Origin: Streptosporangiales bacterium
Lineage (GTDB): Bacteria; Actinomycetota; Actinomycetes; Streptosporangiales; WHST01
Direction of reading: 5' to 3'
Assembly (NCBI GenBank): GCA_009379825.1
Contig: WHTA01000011.1
Span: forward strand, 50,445-114,444
DNA length: 64,000 nt
This document shows, in pieces, positions 9,090 through 18,032 of this stretch. Both the position numbers and the translations under genes were made by a program. Position 1 is the first letter of the stretch, and every line of letters begins with the position of its first letter. The notes below the pieces were generated by a model that was given only the letters and a program-made list of their open reading frames with translations, had not been told where the DNA came from and made no database searches.

Positions 9090-10459
9090 GCAGGCGGCTG
9101 GTGATCGAGGGCGCGGCGGTGGCCACCGTCGACGAGGCGGGCACCGAGTACGACCGCGGGCACCTGGTGGCGGTGGACGGCGTGATCACCGCGGTCGGGC
9201 CCGGCGCCACGCCTGCGCTCAGCGACGGGCTCCCCACGCGGCGGGTGGACGGCAGCGGCTGCCTGCTCACCCCCGGCCTGGTGAACACGCACCACCACCT
9301 GTACCAGTGGGCGACCAGGGGGCTCGCCGTCGACGAAGCCTTGTTCCAGTGGCTGCGCGCGCTCTACCCGGTGTGGGCGGAGCTGGGCGCCACGGAGGTG
9401 CGCGCGGCGACGCGCGCGGGCCTCGGCTGGCTCGCGCTTTCCGGGTGCACCACCAGCGCCGACCACCACTACGTGTTCCCGCGCGACGCCGGCGACCTGC
9501 TCGCCGTGACGGTCGAGGCGGCCACCGAGATCGGGCTCCGGTTCCACCCGTGCCGCGGCTCGATGGACCTCGGTGCGTCCGCCGGCGGGCTGCCGCCGGA
9601 CGACCTGGTGGAGGACATCGACGCCGTGCTCACCGCTACCGAGCAGGCGATCACCAGGCACCACGACCCGTCGCCGGCCGCCATGACCCGGGTCGGGGTG
9701 GGGCCGTGCTCGCCGTTCTCGGTGAGCACGCAGCTGCTGACGGCGTCGGCGGAGCTGGCCCGCGCGCACGGCGTGCGGCTGCACACCCACCTCGCCGAGA
9801 CCGCCGACGAGGAGCGCTACTGCCAACGGACGTACGGCTGCACGCCGGTGGAGTACCTCGACTCGCTCGGCTGGCTAGGGCCGGACACCTGGCTCGCGCA
9901 CGGCGTGCACCTCGACGACGCCGCCGTGAAACGCCTCGGGGCGACCGGCACCGCGGTGGCGCACTGCCCGAGCTCCAACGCCCGGCTCGGCGCGGGCATG
10001 GCCAGGGTGCGCGACCTGCTCGACGCCGGCGTACCCGTCGGGCTCGGCGTGGACGGTGCCGCGTCGCAGGAGGCCGGCCTGCTCGTCGAGGAGCTGCGGC
10101 AAGCCCTGTACACGGCGCGGCTACGCGGCGGCCCGGCTGCGCTGACCGCCCGCGAGGCACTGGCGATGGCCACCCGCGGCGGCGCCCGCCTGCTCGGCCG
10201 CGACGGCGAGCTCGGCTCGCTGCAGCCGGGACTGCTGGCCGACCTCGCGCTGTGGCGGCTGGACGGACTGGGCCACGCGGACATCGCCGACCCGGTGACC
10301 GCACTGGTGCTCGGCCCACCCGCGCCGCTGCGGCTGCTCACCGTCGCCGGCACCCCGGTGGTGACCGACGGCGTACTCGCCACCGCCGACCCGACCGCCC
10401 TTGCCCGCGAGCTACGCGCCGCCAACCGCAGGCTACGAATGCGAACAGAGACACGATGA
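9086..10459 (+). CDS. 8-oxoguanine deaminase (amidohydrolase)
   Basis: A 457-residue metal-dependent amidohydrolase of the 8-oxoguanine deaminase branch, which converts 8-oxoguanine to urate. Metal ligands include NTHHH (68-71), LHTHLAET (about 230-245) and the Asp in GVDGAASQE (about 330). The loop RGSMDLGASAGGLPPDD is typical of this branch and separates it from guanine and chlorohydrolase-type deaminases. It feeds urate straight to the uricase encoded upstream. Its last about 37 residues, ending RRLRMRTETR, are the source unit of a degenerate tandem duplication that continues downstream (10456-10725). Confidence 0.88.
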   Translation: MSRRLVIEGAAVATVDEAGTEYDRGHLVAVDGVITAVGPGATPALSDGLPTRRVDGSGCLLTPGLVNTHHHLYQWATRGLAVDEALFQWLRALYPVWAELGATEVRAATRAGLGWLALSGCTTSADHHYVFPRDAGDLLAVTVEAATEIGLRFHPCRGSMDLGASAGGLPPDDLVEDIDAVLTATEQAITRHHDPSPAAMTRVGVGPCSPFSVSTQLLTASAELARAHGVRLHTHLAETADEERYCQRTYGCTPVEYLDSLGWLGPDTWLAHGVHLDDAAVKRLGATGTAVAHCPSSNARLGAGMARVRDLLDAGVPVGLGVDGAASQEAGLLVEELRQALYTARLRGGPAALTAREALAMATRGGARLLGRDGELGSLQPGLLADLALWRLDGLGHADIADPVTALVLGPPAPLRLLTVAGTPVVTDGVLATADPTALARELRAANRRLRMRTETR

Positions 10460-10725
10460 CCACCACCACCGCCGGCGACACCCCCGTCGCGACCGACAGC
10501 GCGCCCGCCACCACCGACCCAGCCGCCCGCGCCCGCAAACTGCGACCGCACACCGACAGCGACACCCCCATCGCGACCCACACCACCGACCCAGCCACAC
10601 TCGCCCGCAAACTGCGACGGCGCACCGTCACCGACAGCGTGCCCGCCGCCGCCGACGCGACCGCACTCGCCCGCGAGCTACGCGCCGCCGACGGCGGGCT
10701 GCGGATGCGGACGGAGGCGCGATGA
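10349..10725 (+). repeat. Degenerate tandem repeat made from the deaminase gene 3' end
   Basis: Four related units: R0 (10349-10459, the true deaminase C-terminus), R1 (about 10474-10545), R2 (about 10546-10620) and R3 (10621-10725). The shared protein pattern is T-D-x(3-5)-A-x-x-D-x-T-A-L-A-R-[EK]-L-R. R0 and R3 share 23 of 24 bases around the codons for LARELRAA and end alike: ...LRMRTETR-stop-ATGACCACCACC and ...LRMRTEAR-stop-ATGACCACCACC. R0 is read in one frame and R1-R3 in the next. Confidence 0.8.
10456..10725 (+). CDS. 89-residue repeat peptide between deaminase and xdhA
   Basis: An open frame starting at ATG 10456, which overlaps the deaminase stop (ATGA), and ending in TGA that overlaps the xdhA ATG (10722-10725). 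The product is Thr/Asp/Ala/Arg-rich and is almost wholly made of degenerate copies of the preceding enzyme's C-terminus: DPAARARKLR, DPATLARKLR, DATALARELR. No known domain, signal or membrane segment. It begins MTTTTAGD, like xdhA (MTTTVGG). Most likely it arose when the gene junction was duplicated. It keeps perfect translational coupling on both sides, so it is probably translated even if it has no function. Confidence 0.55.
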   Translation: MTTTTAGDTPVATDSAPATTDPAARARKLRPHTDSDTPIATHTTDPATLARKLRRRTVTDSVPAAADATALARELRAADGGLRMRTEAR

Positions 10726-12980
10726 CCACCACCGTCGGCGGGATTGGCGAGCGGGCGGTGCGTCCGGACGGCTGGGCGAAGGTCACGGGCGAGTTCACGT
10801 ACGCGTCCGACCTGGTCCCGCACACCGCCCTGTTCGGTGCCACTCTGCGCAGTCCGTACCCGCATGCCAGGATCCGCGGCATCGACACGGGCGCCGCGCG
10901 CCGGCTGCCTGGTGTGCACGCGGTGCTGACGCACGCCGACGTGCCCGGTGAGAAGCACACCGGGCAGGACGAGCGCGACCAGCCGGTGCTGGCGATCGAC
11001 ATCGTGCGCTTCCACGGCGAGCCGGTGGCGTTGGTCGCGGCGGACGACCCGGCCACCGCCCGTCGCGCGCTGGGGCTGATCGCCGTCGACTACCAGGTGC
11101 TCGAACCGCTCACCGACCCATTGCGCGCGGCGTTCGACCACGACGCGCCGCACCTGCACAAGGGCGGGAACATCGCCAGGCACCAGCCGATACGTGTCGG
11201 CGACCCGGACGAGGCGCACGCCGACGTCGTGGTTCGCAACACCTACCGGGTCGGCATGCAGGACCAGGCGTTCCTCGGCCCGGAGGCCGGGCTCGCGGTG
11301 CCGACCGCCGACGGCGGCGTCGAGCTGCACGTCGCCACCCAGTGGCTGCACGTCGACCTGGACCAGCTCGCTCCGTGCCTCGGCCTGCCGACGGACAAGG
11401 TGCGGATGGTGCTCGCCGGCGTCGGCGGCGCGTTCGGCGGCCGCGAGGACCTCTCCGTGCAGGTGCACGCCTGCCTGCTCGCGCTCCGCACCGGCCGCCC
11501 GGTGCGGATGGCGTACCACAGGGAGGAGTCGTTCTTCGGGCACGTGCACCGCCATCCCGCCGTGCTGACCTACGAGCACGGCGCGACCACCGACGGCCGG
11601 CTGGTGTACGTGAAGGCGGAGATCGTGCTCGACGGCGGCGCGTACCTGGCCACCACGAGGGCGGTGGTGGGCAACGCGGCGTCGCTCGGCGTCGGCCCGT
11701 ACGAGGTGCCGCACGTCGCGGTGGACGCGTACGGGGTGTACACGAACAACCCGCCGTGCGGCGCGATGCGCGGGTTCGGCGCGGTGCAGGCGTGCTTCGC
11801 GTACGAGTCGCAGATGGACGCGCTCGCCGCGGAGCTCGGCCTCGACCCGCTGGAGGTACGCAGGCGCAACGCCGTGCGGGAGGGGTCGCGGCTCGCGACC
11901 GGTCAGCAGCTCGACTCCCCCGCGCCGCTGACCGAGATGCTCGACCGCATCGCCGGCTTCCCACTGCCGGCACCGGTCACCCATCCGCCAGATCCGCGCG
12001 ACCTGCCTGGCGGCGTCTCGAACACCACGCACGGCGAGGGCGTGGTGCGCGGTGTCGGTTACGGCGTCGGCATCAAGAACCTGTGCTTCTCCGAGGGTTT
12101 CGACGACTACGCCACCGCCCGGGTGGTCCTGGAGTCGGTCGACGGCGAGCCGGTGGTGCGGGTGCACACGGCCGCCGCGGAGGTGGGCCAGGGCCTGGTG
12201 ACCGTGCAGCATCAGGTCGCCAACACCGAGCTCGGCGTGCCCCGCGTGGTGCTCGAGACCGCGGACACCACGGTGGGTTCTGCCGGCTCGTCGTCCGCGT
12301 CACGGCAGTCGTACATGACCGGCGGCGCCGTACGGACCGCCTGCCTGGCCATCAAGGCCCGGGTGGCCGAGCTGCTCGGCCACCAGCCGGAGGAGCTGAC
12401 CTGGACCGGCGGCACCGTACGTACGGCGGCCGGGGTGAGCTGACGGCTCGCCGACGTGCTCGACACCGCGGTCGAGGAGACCGCCGTGTTCAGGCACCGC
12501 CCGACGAAGCCGCTCGACCCGGTCACCGGGCAGGGCGACAGCCACGTACAGCTCGCGTTGTGCGTGCACCGCGCGGTCGTGGACGTGGACGTCGAGCTCG
12601 GCCTGGTGAAAGTGGTCGAGCTGGCCGCCGTCGAGGACGTCGGCTTCGCGGTCAACCGGTCGGCGATCGAGGGTCAGATCCACGGCGGCTCTGCGCAGGG
12701 CCTCGGGCTCGCGGTGATGGAGGAGCTGCTCGTCGACGGCGGGCAGGTGCGCAACCCGTCGTTCACCGACTACCTGATCCCCACCTTCCTCGACATGCCA
12801 CCGATGCGGCTGGACATCATGGAGTGCCCCGACCCGCATGCGCCGTACGGGCTGCGCGGCGTCGGCGAACCTGCCACGCTGTCGTCCACGCCGGCCATCG
12901 TGGCCGCCATCAGGGAAGCGACGGGGCTGGCGCTGACCCGGATCCCCGTACGACCTGAGCACCTGACCGACCAGACGTGA
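10722..12980 (+). pseudogene. xdhA: Xanthine dehydrogenase molybdopterin subunit, interrupted by an in-frame TGA
   Basis: The large catalytic subunit. The upstream part (10722-12443, 573 codons) contains the substrate and Mo-cofactor domain with GGAFGGREDLSVQ and GAMRGFGAVQACF. A TGA at 12441-12443 stops it after TVRTAAGVS. The same frame then continues without shift for 178 codons to 12980: RLADVLDTAVEETAVFRHRP, the QIHGGSAQGLGLAV cofactor motif and RGVGEPATLSSTPAIV, whose Glu is the catalytic base in this family. Joined length is about 752, which is normal. A separate downstream product from GTG 12456 has no ribosome site. This is a point nonsense mutation, a sequencing error or read-through; as written, neither piece would be active alone. 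Confidence 0.82.
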
Positions 12981-12992
12981 CAGGAGCGGCCC

Positions 12993-13376
12993 ATGGTCCC
13001 GATGTTCCTCAACGGCACCGCCATGCGCGGCGGCGCGGCGCACGACGCCCTGCAGGGCGCCCGGCTGGTCGCGGAGATCTCGTCCGCACCGCGCTACCGG
13101 TTCTTCGCCGTACGCGGCGAGTTCCCCGGCATGACGCCGGCGGTGCCGGGCGAGACCGGCTGCCGCGTGGCCGGTGAGCTGTACGAGCTGCCGCTCGACG
13201 TGCTCCGCGACTCGCTGCTGCCGACGGAGCCGCCGGAGCTCGAGCTCGGCGTCATCGAGCTGGCCAACGGCGAGGCGTCGCTCGCGATGGTGCTGCGCGA
13301 CCAGTTCCGCGGTCACCACACGCTGGAGGACATCTCGGCCCTCGGCAGCTGGCGCGAGTACCAACAGCAGCGGTGA
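12993..13376 (+). CDS. Stand-alone allophanate hydrolase C-terminal-domain-like protein (gamma-glutamylcyclotransferase fold)
   Basis: A 127-residue protein that resembles the C-terminal domain of AtzF-type allophanate hydrolases: FLNGTAMRGG near the start, then APRYRFFAVRG (about 32-42), a GETGCRVAGELYELP segment and DISALGSWREYQ at the end. In AtzF this domain follows the amidase domain and decarboxylates the intermediate; here the amidase is missing. The ATG at 12993 has GGAG about 8 bases upstream. The stop overlaps the allantoinase GTG (GTGA, 13373-13376), so the protein is coupled to allantoin or allantoate metabolism. Its role as a free domain is unknown. Confidence 0.72.
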   Translation: MVPMFLNGTAMRGGAAHDALQGARLVAEISSAPRYRFFAVRGEFPGMTPAVPGETGCRVAGELYELPLDVLRDSLLPTEPPELELGVIELANGEASLAMVLRDQFRGHHTLEDISALGSWREYQQQR

Positions 13377-14701
13377 GCTCGCTCGTGCTGCGGTCGCAGC
13401 GGGTGGTGCTCCCTGACGGCGAGCGGCCGGCGACGGTCGTCGTCGAAGGCGGGCGGATCGCCGCCGTGCTCGACCACGACGCGGAGGTCGACGCGGCCGA
13501 GATCGTCGACCTCGGCGACGACGCCCTGCTGCCCGGCCTCGTCGACACGCACGTGCACGTCGACGAGCCGGGCCGCACCGAGTGGGAGGGCTTCGCCACC
13601 GCGACGAGGGCGGCCGCCGCGGGCGGTGTCACCACCATCGTGGACATGCCGCTGAACTCGCTGCCGCCGACCGTCGACCCGCAGGCGCTGGCGGCGAAGC
13701 GGCAGGCGGCGGCCGGCCAGCTGTTCGTGGACGTCGGGTGCTGGGGCGGCGCGGTGCCGTCGAACCTGGGCCGGCTCGGCGAGCTGCACGCCGCCGGCGT
13801 GCTCGGGTTCAAGTGCTTCACCACCGACTCCGGGGTGCCTGAGTTCCCGCCGCTGACCTGGCTGCAGGTACGCGCGGCGCTGCGCGAGCTCGCGGCGTTC
13901 GACGGGCTGCTCCTCGTGCACGCCGAGGACGCCGCGGTGCTCGCGGGCGCCCCGGCAGCCACCGGCGACAGCTATCCCGCCTTCGTCGCGTCGCGGCCGG
14001 CGAGGGCCGAGGTGTCGGCCGTGCGCGAGCTCGTCGCCGCGCTGCGCGAGACCGGCGGCCGGGCCCACGTGCTGCACGTGTCCGCCGCCGCGGCGGCGGC
14101 CGAGGTCGCAAGGGCGCGCGCGGACGGCGTCCGTATCACCGCGGAGACCTGCCCGCACTACCTCGCCCTCACCGCGGACGGCGCCGGCGCCGACGCGTCG
14201 GACAAGTGCTGCCCGCCGATCCGCGACGCCGCCAACCGGGAGGCGCTGTGGGCGAGGTTGGCGGACGGGGCGCTCGACTGCGTCGTCTCCGACCACTCCC
14301 CCTGCCCACCCGAGCTCAAGCAAGGCGGCCTGGCGAACGCGTGGGGCGGCATCTCGTCGCTGCAGCTCGGCCTGTCGGTAGTCTGGACGCACGCGCGCAC
14401 CCGCGGGCACCAGCTCACCGACGTCGTGCGCTGGATGGCCGACGCGCCCGCACGGCTGGCCGGCCTTGCCGGCAAGGGGCGGATCGCCGTCGGCTGCGAC
14501 GCCGACCTGGTCGCGTTCGCCCCCGAGCAGGCGTGGGTGGTCACCCCCGCGGCGCTGCACCACAGGCACCCAGGCACGCCGTACGCGAACCACCGGCTGG
14601 TCGGCCGCACGCGGCGGACGTGGCTGCGCGGCCGGCCGGTCACCGACCAGCCGTTTGGTGGGCTGCTGAGTGGCGTCACCTGGGCCCCTCACAGAACGTA
14701 A
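13373..14701 (+). CDS. allB: Allantoinase (dihydroorotase-like cyclic amidohydrolase)
   Basis: A 442-residue enzyme that opens the allantoin ring to allantoate. Metal ligands are DTHVHVDEPG (H60, H62), a Lys in GFKCFTTDSG that is carbamylated in the family, LVHAED, HVLHVS and the Asp of VVSDHSPC. The DEPGRTEWEGF sequence marks allantoinase rather than dihydroorotase. It ends the purine operon: no allantoicase or ureidoglycolate enzyme follows, so allantoate must be used by enzymes encoded elsewhere. The GTG start overlaps the preceding stop. Confidence 0.92.
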   Translation: MSSLVLRSQRVVLPDGERPATVVVEGGRIAAVLDHDAEVDAAEIVDLGDDALLPGLVDTHVHVDEPGRTEWEGFATATRAAAAGGVTTIVDMPLNSLPPTVDPQALAAKRQAAAGQLFVDVGCWGGAVPSNLGRLGELHAAGVLGFKCFTTDSGVPEFPPLTWLQVRAALRELAAFDGLLLVHAEDAAVLAGAPAATGDSYPAFVASRPARAEVSAVRELVAALRETGGRAHVLHVSAAAAAAEVARARADGVRITAETCPHYLALTADGAGADASDKCCPPIRDAANREALWARLADGALDCVVSDHSPCPPELKQGGLANAWGGISSLQLGLSVVWTHARTRGHQLTDVVRWMADAPARLAGLAGKGRIAVGCDADLVAFAPEQAWVVTPAALHHRHPGTPYANHRLVGRTRRTWLRGRPVTDQPFGGLLSGVTWAPHRT

Positions 14702-14722
14702 GGGGCACCCTTTACCACCCGA

Positions 14723-14728
14723 TAGAAT
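14723..14728 (+). promoter_or_regulatory. Putative -10 box before a 22-codon leaderless frame
   Basis: TAGAAT is the best -10 match in this stretch and ends six bases before ATG 14735, the same spacing seen at many starts here. No recognisable -35. Confidence 0.35.
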
Positions 14729-14734
14729 GCGGGC

Positions 14735-14803
14735 ATGCAACTTGCCCGGTGCACGACGTCGCCGAATCCGTCGGCGCGCTGGGACGACCTTCGCGGTCGT
14801 TAG
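14735..14803 (+). CDS. Possible 22-residue leader peptide
   Basis: ATG 14735 to TAG 14803. The peptide starts MQLARC and ends DDLRGR, with one Cys at position 6. It is supported only by position, directly after a -10-like TAGAAT. It lies 157 bp before the methyltransferase gene and could be the first frame of its leaderless transcript. No family recognised. Confidence 0.25.
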   Translation: MQLARCTTSPNPSARWDDLRGR

Positions 14804-14960
14804 CGTCCTGAAGGGGTCGCGCCCGTAAAGAGTGCCGCCACCGGCGCCGCCGCTGTGCCTTAACGCCGCGTTCGCATGTTCGCAGTCTGGTGCCTCCACC
14901 ATGTCGTTGGTCGGCGGTCGGGCCACCGAGACCGTGCATTCCCGCAACCAAGGAGAACGA

Positions 14961-15698
14961 ATGATGCCCGCATTGACGGTACGCCTCCCGAACACCGAGC
15001 AGCGGCTCGGCCAGGACGAGGAGTTCTGCTTCTTGGTGGAAGGCGGCAAAGAGCGCCGCATCCGTTTCCACGACTACGACGAGATCTACTCCATCCCCGG
15101 GTTGTACGAGAAGCTGTTCAGCGAGCTGCTGAAGTGCTCGTCCCCCGAGGTCATCTCGACGTTGCTGGCCGACCAGATCAAGCGTGCCGGCGACTCGTTC
15201 GCCGACCTACACGTGCTCGACCTCGGCGCAGGGAACGGCATGGTCGGTGAGGAGCTGCGCCGACTGGGCGCCGGCTCGCTCGTCGCCGTCGACATCATCA
15301 GCGAGGCGGCAGCGGCGGCCGAGCGTGACCGCCCGGACGTGTACGACGCCTACCACGTCGGCGACATCAGGGCCCTGCCCGAGGCGGCCGAGCGCGACCT
15401 CGCCGACCGCACGATCAACTGCATGACGTGCGTCGCGGCGCTCGGCTTCGGCGACATCCCGCCGACCGCCTTCCAGGCCGCCTACGACCTCGTGCAGCCG
15501 GGCGGCTGGGTCGCGTTCAACATCAAGGACGCGTTCCTCGAGAACATCGAGGAAGGCGGGTTCGCCGCGCTGATCAGGGACATGATGGCCGACGGCAGGC
15601 TCGACATCCTCGCCAGGCACACGTACACCCACCGGCTCTCGGTCAGCGGCGACGAGCTGGCCTACGTCGCGATGGTCGCGCGCAAACCGGCCGACTGA
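14961..15698 (+). CDS. Class I SAM-dependent methyltransferase
   Basis: A 245-residue cytoplasmic methyltransferase of unknown substrate. The SAM-binding motif I, VLDLGAGNGMVGEELRRLG, lies at about 90-108; motif II is SLVAVDIISEA; GGWVAFNIKDAF is the post-I strand and helix. Start: two ATGs, 14961 and 14964, follow AGGAG (14951-14955); the first is used here. A longer upstream reading is rejected. The stop is followed by a strong hairpin shared with the convergent glycosyltransferase gene. It stands alone, so context gives no substrate. Confidence 0.82.
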   Translation: MMPALTVRLPNTEQRLGQDEEFCFLVEGGKERRIRFHDYDEIYSIPGLYEKLFSELLKCSSPEVISTLLADQIKRAGDSFADLHVLDLGAGNGMVGEELRRLGAGSLVAVDIISEAAAAAERDRPDVYDAYHVGDIRALPEAAERDLADRTINCMTCVAALGFGDIPPTAFQAAYDLVQPGGWVAFNIKDAFLENIEEGGFAALIRDMMADGRLDILARHTYTHRLSVSGDELAYVAMVARKPAD

Positions 15699-15712
15699 CA
15701 TACGGGGGCCTG

Positions 15713-15737
15713 GGGCCCGGGCGGCGTGCCCGGGCCC
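15713..15737. terminator. Bidirectional hairpin between convergent genes
   Basis: A perfect 10-bp GC-only stem (GGGCCCGGGC / GCCCGGGCCC) with a 5-base loop, between the methyltransferase stop (15698) and the glycosyltransferase stop (15753). There is no T-run, which is usual for actinobacteria. Confidence 0.65.
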
Positions 15738-15752
15738 GAGGTTCATCCGACG

Positions 15753-17540
15753 TCAGCTCGGCACCCCGACAGAAGGCTCGACCGCGGTCTCCTCGGGCAG
15801 CGCCGCTGCGGGGCGTCGCTTCGGCCGCAGCGCGGCCAGCAGCTTCCGCTCTGCCGCGATCACGCTGGACAACAGCCGCCGCCCCGTCCTCGTACGGGTG
15901 ACCCACCGGCCCGCGCAGACCGTCACGCGCCCCACCGGTGCCCGCGCGACGATCCGCAGGCTGAGCAGGCCGCCGTCGGTCAGCCGCGTCTCCACGTGGT
16001 CACCCACGCTGCGCCCCATCCGCGGCCGCACCGGCAACTGCCCACCCGAGTACATCCGGTCCGCCGTGACCCTCGTGCGGTACGTCCCGTCACCCACGTG
16101 CAGCAGCAGCCGCAGCCCCCACGATGGGTCGATGATGCCGAGCGGGCGCAGCACCTCGGTCACGTTCACGTCCACGCTCCAGGTGATCCGGCGCTGCCCG
16201 TAGCACACGTTCACCGGCACGAGCACCCGCCGGTTGCTGTGCCTGGTGTCGAACAGCTCGAGCTCACCGGTGACCGGCGCGTCCGCCGTGATCCGGCCGA
16301 GCGGGTTCACCACGCCCCCGGCCAGGTACATCCGGCCCTGGGTGAGCGCCATCATGCTCACCTCGTTGCCGACGTCGAACTCGTCCAGCGGCACCTCGTC
16401 CAGGCCGAGCTCGGTGACGTCGAGCTGGGCGCGGCCGAGCTCGGTGTCGAGGTGGTCGTCGCACCAGTAGACGCGCCCGCCCTTCGCCACCAGGTCGGTG
16501 AGCAGTCGACCACGGCGACCCTTCCGGCCGGCGAAGTCCGACGCGACGATCGCCCGCTGCGACTCGCCGTGCAGCAGGAGGAACGCCATGATGCCGTGTA
16601 CCGGCTTGGCTTCCTCGAACGCGCTGGGGTCGAGCTCGGCCAGGTACGACTCGGCGACCGCCTGGAACTCCCTGCGGTACACGGCACCGCGCATCCGCAG
16701 GTCGGAGACGTACATCTGCAGGTCGTGGTTGATGAACTTGATGTCCTTGTGCAGCTTGAGATCGGGGCAGTCGCGGCCGAGCAGGAACTCGTCCACCCGC
16801 CGGTTCACCTCGACCCGGTCGACGAAGTTCCGCAGCTCCGCCTTGCTCGACGTGATCGACTGCCGGTTGCCCCGCCGCGCGACCGTCCAGTTGTAGACCC
16901 GGTCAGGGATGAACGCGATGCGCTTCGCCGACAGGTACGCCTGGGCGCTGAACAGGTTGTCCTCGTAGTGCAGCCCGTCGGCGAACCGCAGCCCGGAGCG
17001 TTCGAGGAACGCATGCCGGTACATCTTGTTGGTGGACAGGGTGTCGTTGAGCATGTCCGGGTGGTCGCGGACGTTCTCGTACACCGCGGGCGCCTCGAAG
17101 AGCCTGGGACACCACTGGCTCTCCGCGCCGTCGTCGATGTGCACGCGCACGCACCGGCCGGCGACGAAGTCCGCGCCGGTACGCCGGGCAGCGGCCAGCA
17201 GGGTCGCGCAGGCGTCCGGCTGGTAGGTGTCGTCGCTGTCGAGGAACATCACGTACTCGCCGCGCACGTGCTCCAACCCGACGTTGCGCGGCCGGCTGCA
17301 GCCACCGGAGTTCTCCGGCAGCTCGACCACGCGTACGCGGTCCGGGTGCTTCGCGGCGAACCGCCCGGCCACCGCCGCGGACCGGTCGGTGCTGGCGTCG
17401 TCGACGATCACCACCTCGAGGTCGGTGAGCGTCTGCGCGAGCACCGACTTCACCGCCGCGGGCAACCGGTCCGCGTCGTTGAAGACGATGACCACCACGC
17501 TCACCGCGGGAGTACTGGCGGAGCCGTCGTCTCCGGTCAC
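15753..17540 (-). CDS. Family 2 glycosyltransferase with large C-terminal extension
   Basis: A 595-residue protein. The GT-A domain (about 10-230) has VSVVVIVFNDADRLPAAV, VVIVDDASTDRS and the metal/nucleotide-sugar DxD element in MFLDSDD. After it come an all-alpha region (about 230-350) and a beta-rich part (about 370-560) with repeated short strands, resembling the C-terminal domains of teichoic-acid or wall-glycan transferases. No signal peptide or membrane segment. GTG 17540 is preceded by a GGGGG run eight bases upstream. It is monocistronic, so the acceptor cannot be told from neighbours; a cell-wall polymer is the likeliest (inference). Confidence 0.85.
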   Translation of the reverse strand: MTGDDGSASTPAVSVVVIVFNDADRLPAAVKSVLAQTLTDLEVVIVDDASTDRSAAVAGRFAAKHPDRVRVVELPENSGGCSRPRNVGLEHVRGEYVMFLDSDDTYQPDACATLLAAARRTGADFVAGRCVRVHIDDGAESQWCPRLFEAPAVYENVRDHPDMLNDTLSTNKMYRHAFLERSGLRFADGLHYEDNLFSAQAYLSAKRIAFIPDRVYNWTVARRGNRQSITSSKAELRNFVDRVEVNRRVDEFLLGRDCPDLKLHKDIKFINHDLQMYVSDLRMRGAVYRREFQAVAESYLAELDPSAFEEAKPVHGIMAFLLLHGESQRAIVASDFAGRKGRRGRLLTDLVAKGGRVYWCDDHLDTELGRAQLDVTELGLDEVPLDEFDVGNEVSMMALTQGRMYLAGGVVNPLGRITADAPVTGELELFDTRHSNRRVLVPVNVCYGQRRITWSVDVNVTEVLRPLGIIDPSWGLRLLLHVGDGTYRTRVTADRMYSGGQLPVRPRMGRSVGDHVETRLTDGGLLSLRIVARAPVGRVTVCAGRWVTRTRTGRRLLSSVIAAERKLLAALRPKRRPAAALPEETAVEPSVGVPS

Positions 17541-17672
17541 CGATGAACCCCCTGCGCACGTCGGACGATTCCGATCGTGCCGGGAGCCTAGGGACGGGGA
17601 CCTAACGCTACGGGACCGCTATATGAACGCATGGTGACCAGTTCGGTGGCCCGTGCACCGCCCCGGCGGGCC

Positions 17673-18026
17673 TCAGAGGTACAGGCCGGTGCTCTCGCTG
17701 CCTTCCAGCCGTTCCGCCGCGACCGCGTGGATGTCGCGCTCTCGCAGCAGCACGTAGTCGACCCCGCGCACCTCGACCTCGGCAGGCTCCTCCGGGTCGA
17801 AGAGCACCTGGTCGCCGACCTTGATCGTGCGGACGTTGTTGCCGACCGCCACGGTCTCCGCCCAGACCAGCCGCTTACCCATCGAGGCGGTCGCGGGGAT
17901 GACCAGGCCACCGGCCGACTTGCGCTCACCGTCCTTGCCTTCGACGTGCACGAGCACCCGGTCGTGCAGCAACCGGATCGGCAGGCCGTCGTTCAGCGAC
18001 GAACGCGCTGTGGACTCGACACTCAC
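17673..18026 (-). CDS. groES: GroES-like co-chaperonin (orphan)
   Basis: A 117-residue Cpn10-fold protein: LLHDRVLVHVEG (beta barrel start), the mobile-loop area KSAGGLVIPATASMG, KVGDQVLFD, and VDYVLLRERDI at the end. It is longer than standard GroES (about 97-100) by a polar N-terminal 15 residues and a C-terminal tail ending STGLYL. No groEL is adjacent, so this is a second, stand-alone copy rather than the main groESL unit. GTG 18026 has no ribosome site but lies six bases after TACTGT. The mobile loop is divergent, so interaction with GroEL is not certain. Confidence 0.82.
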   Translation of the reverse strand: MSVESTARSSLNDGLPIRLLHDRVLVHVEGKDGERKSAGGLVIPATASMGKRLVWAETVAVGNNVRTIKVGDQVLFDPEEPAEVEVRGVDYVLLRERDIHAVAAERLEGSESTGLYL

Positions 18027-18032
18027 GTCAAG

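Larger units (their letters stand above)
14702..14960. other. Intergenic region between allB and a methyltransferase gene
   Basis: A 259-bp stretch without a long gene. It holds a possible leaderless -10 box at 14723-14728 and a 22-codon frame at 14735-14803; the rest shows no clear structure until AGGAG (14951-14955), the ribosome site of the methyltransferase. Confidence 0.5.

Noticed and set aside
12441..12443. Selenocysteine codon in xanthine dehydrogenase
   Set aside because: The position does not match a known Cys/Sec site of molybdenum hydroxylases, and no convincing selenocysteine-insertion hairpin was seen just after it.
12456..12980. Separate gene for the C-terminal part of xanthine dehydrogenase
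   Set aside because: It is in the same frame as the upstream part, has no ribosome site, and the fragment alone lacks the substrate and cofactor domains.
15726..17546. Long plus-strand open frame opposite the glycosyltransferase
   Set aside because: High-GC shadow frame: no ribosome site, His/Arg/Pro-rich nonsense composition, and the opposite strand has clear homology. The same applies to long antisense frames at 188-1981, 4093-6093 and 51391-53658.
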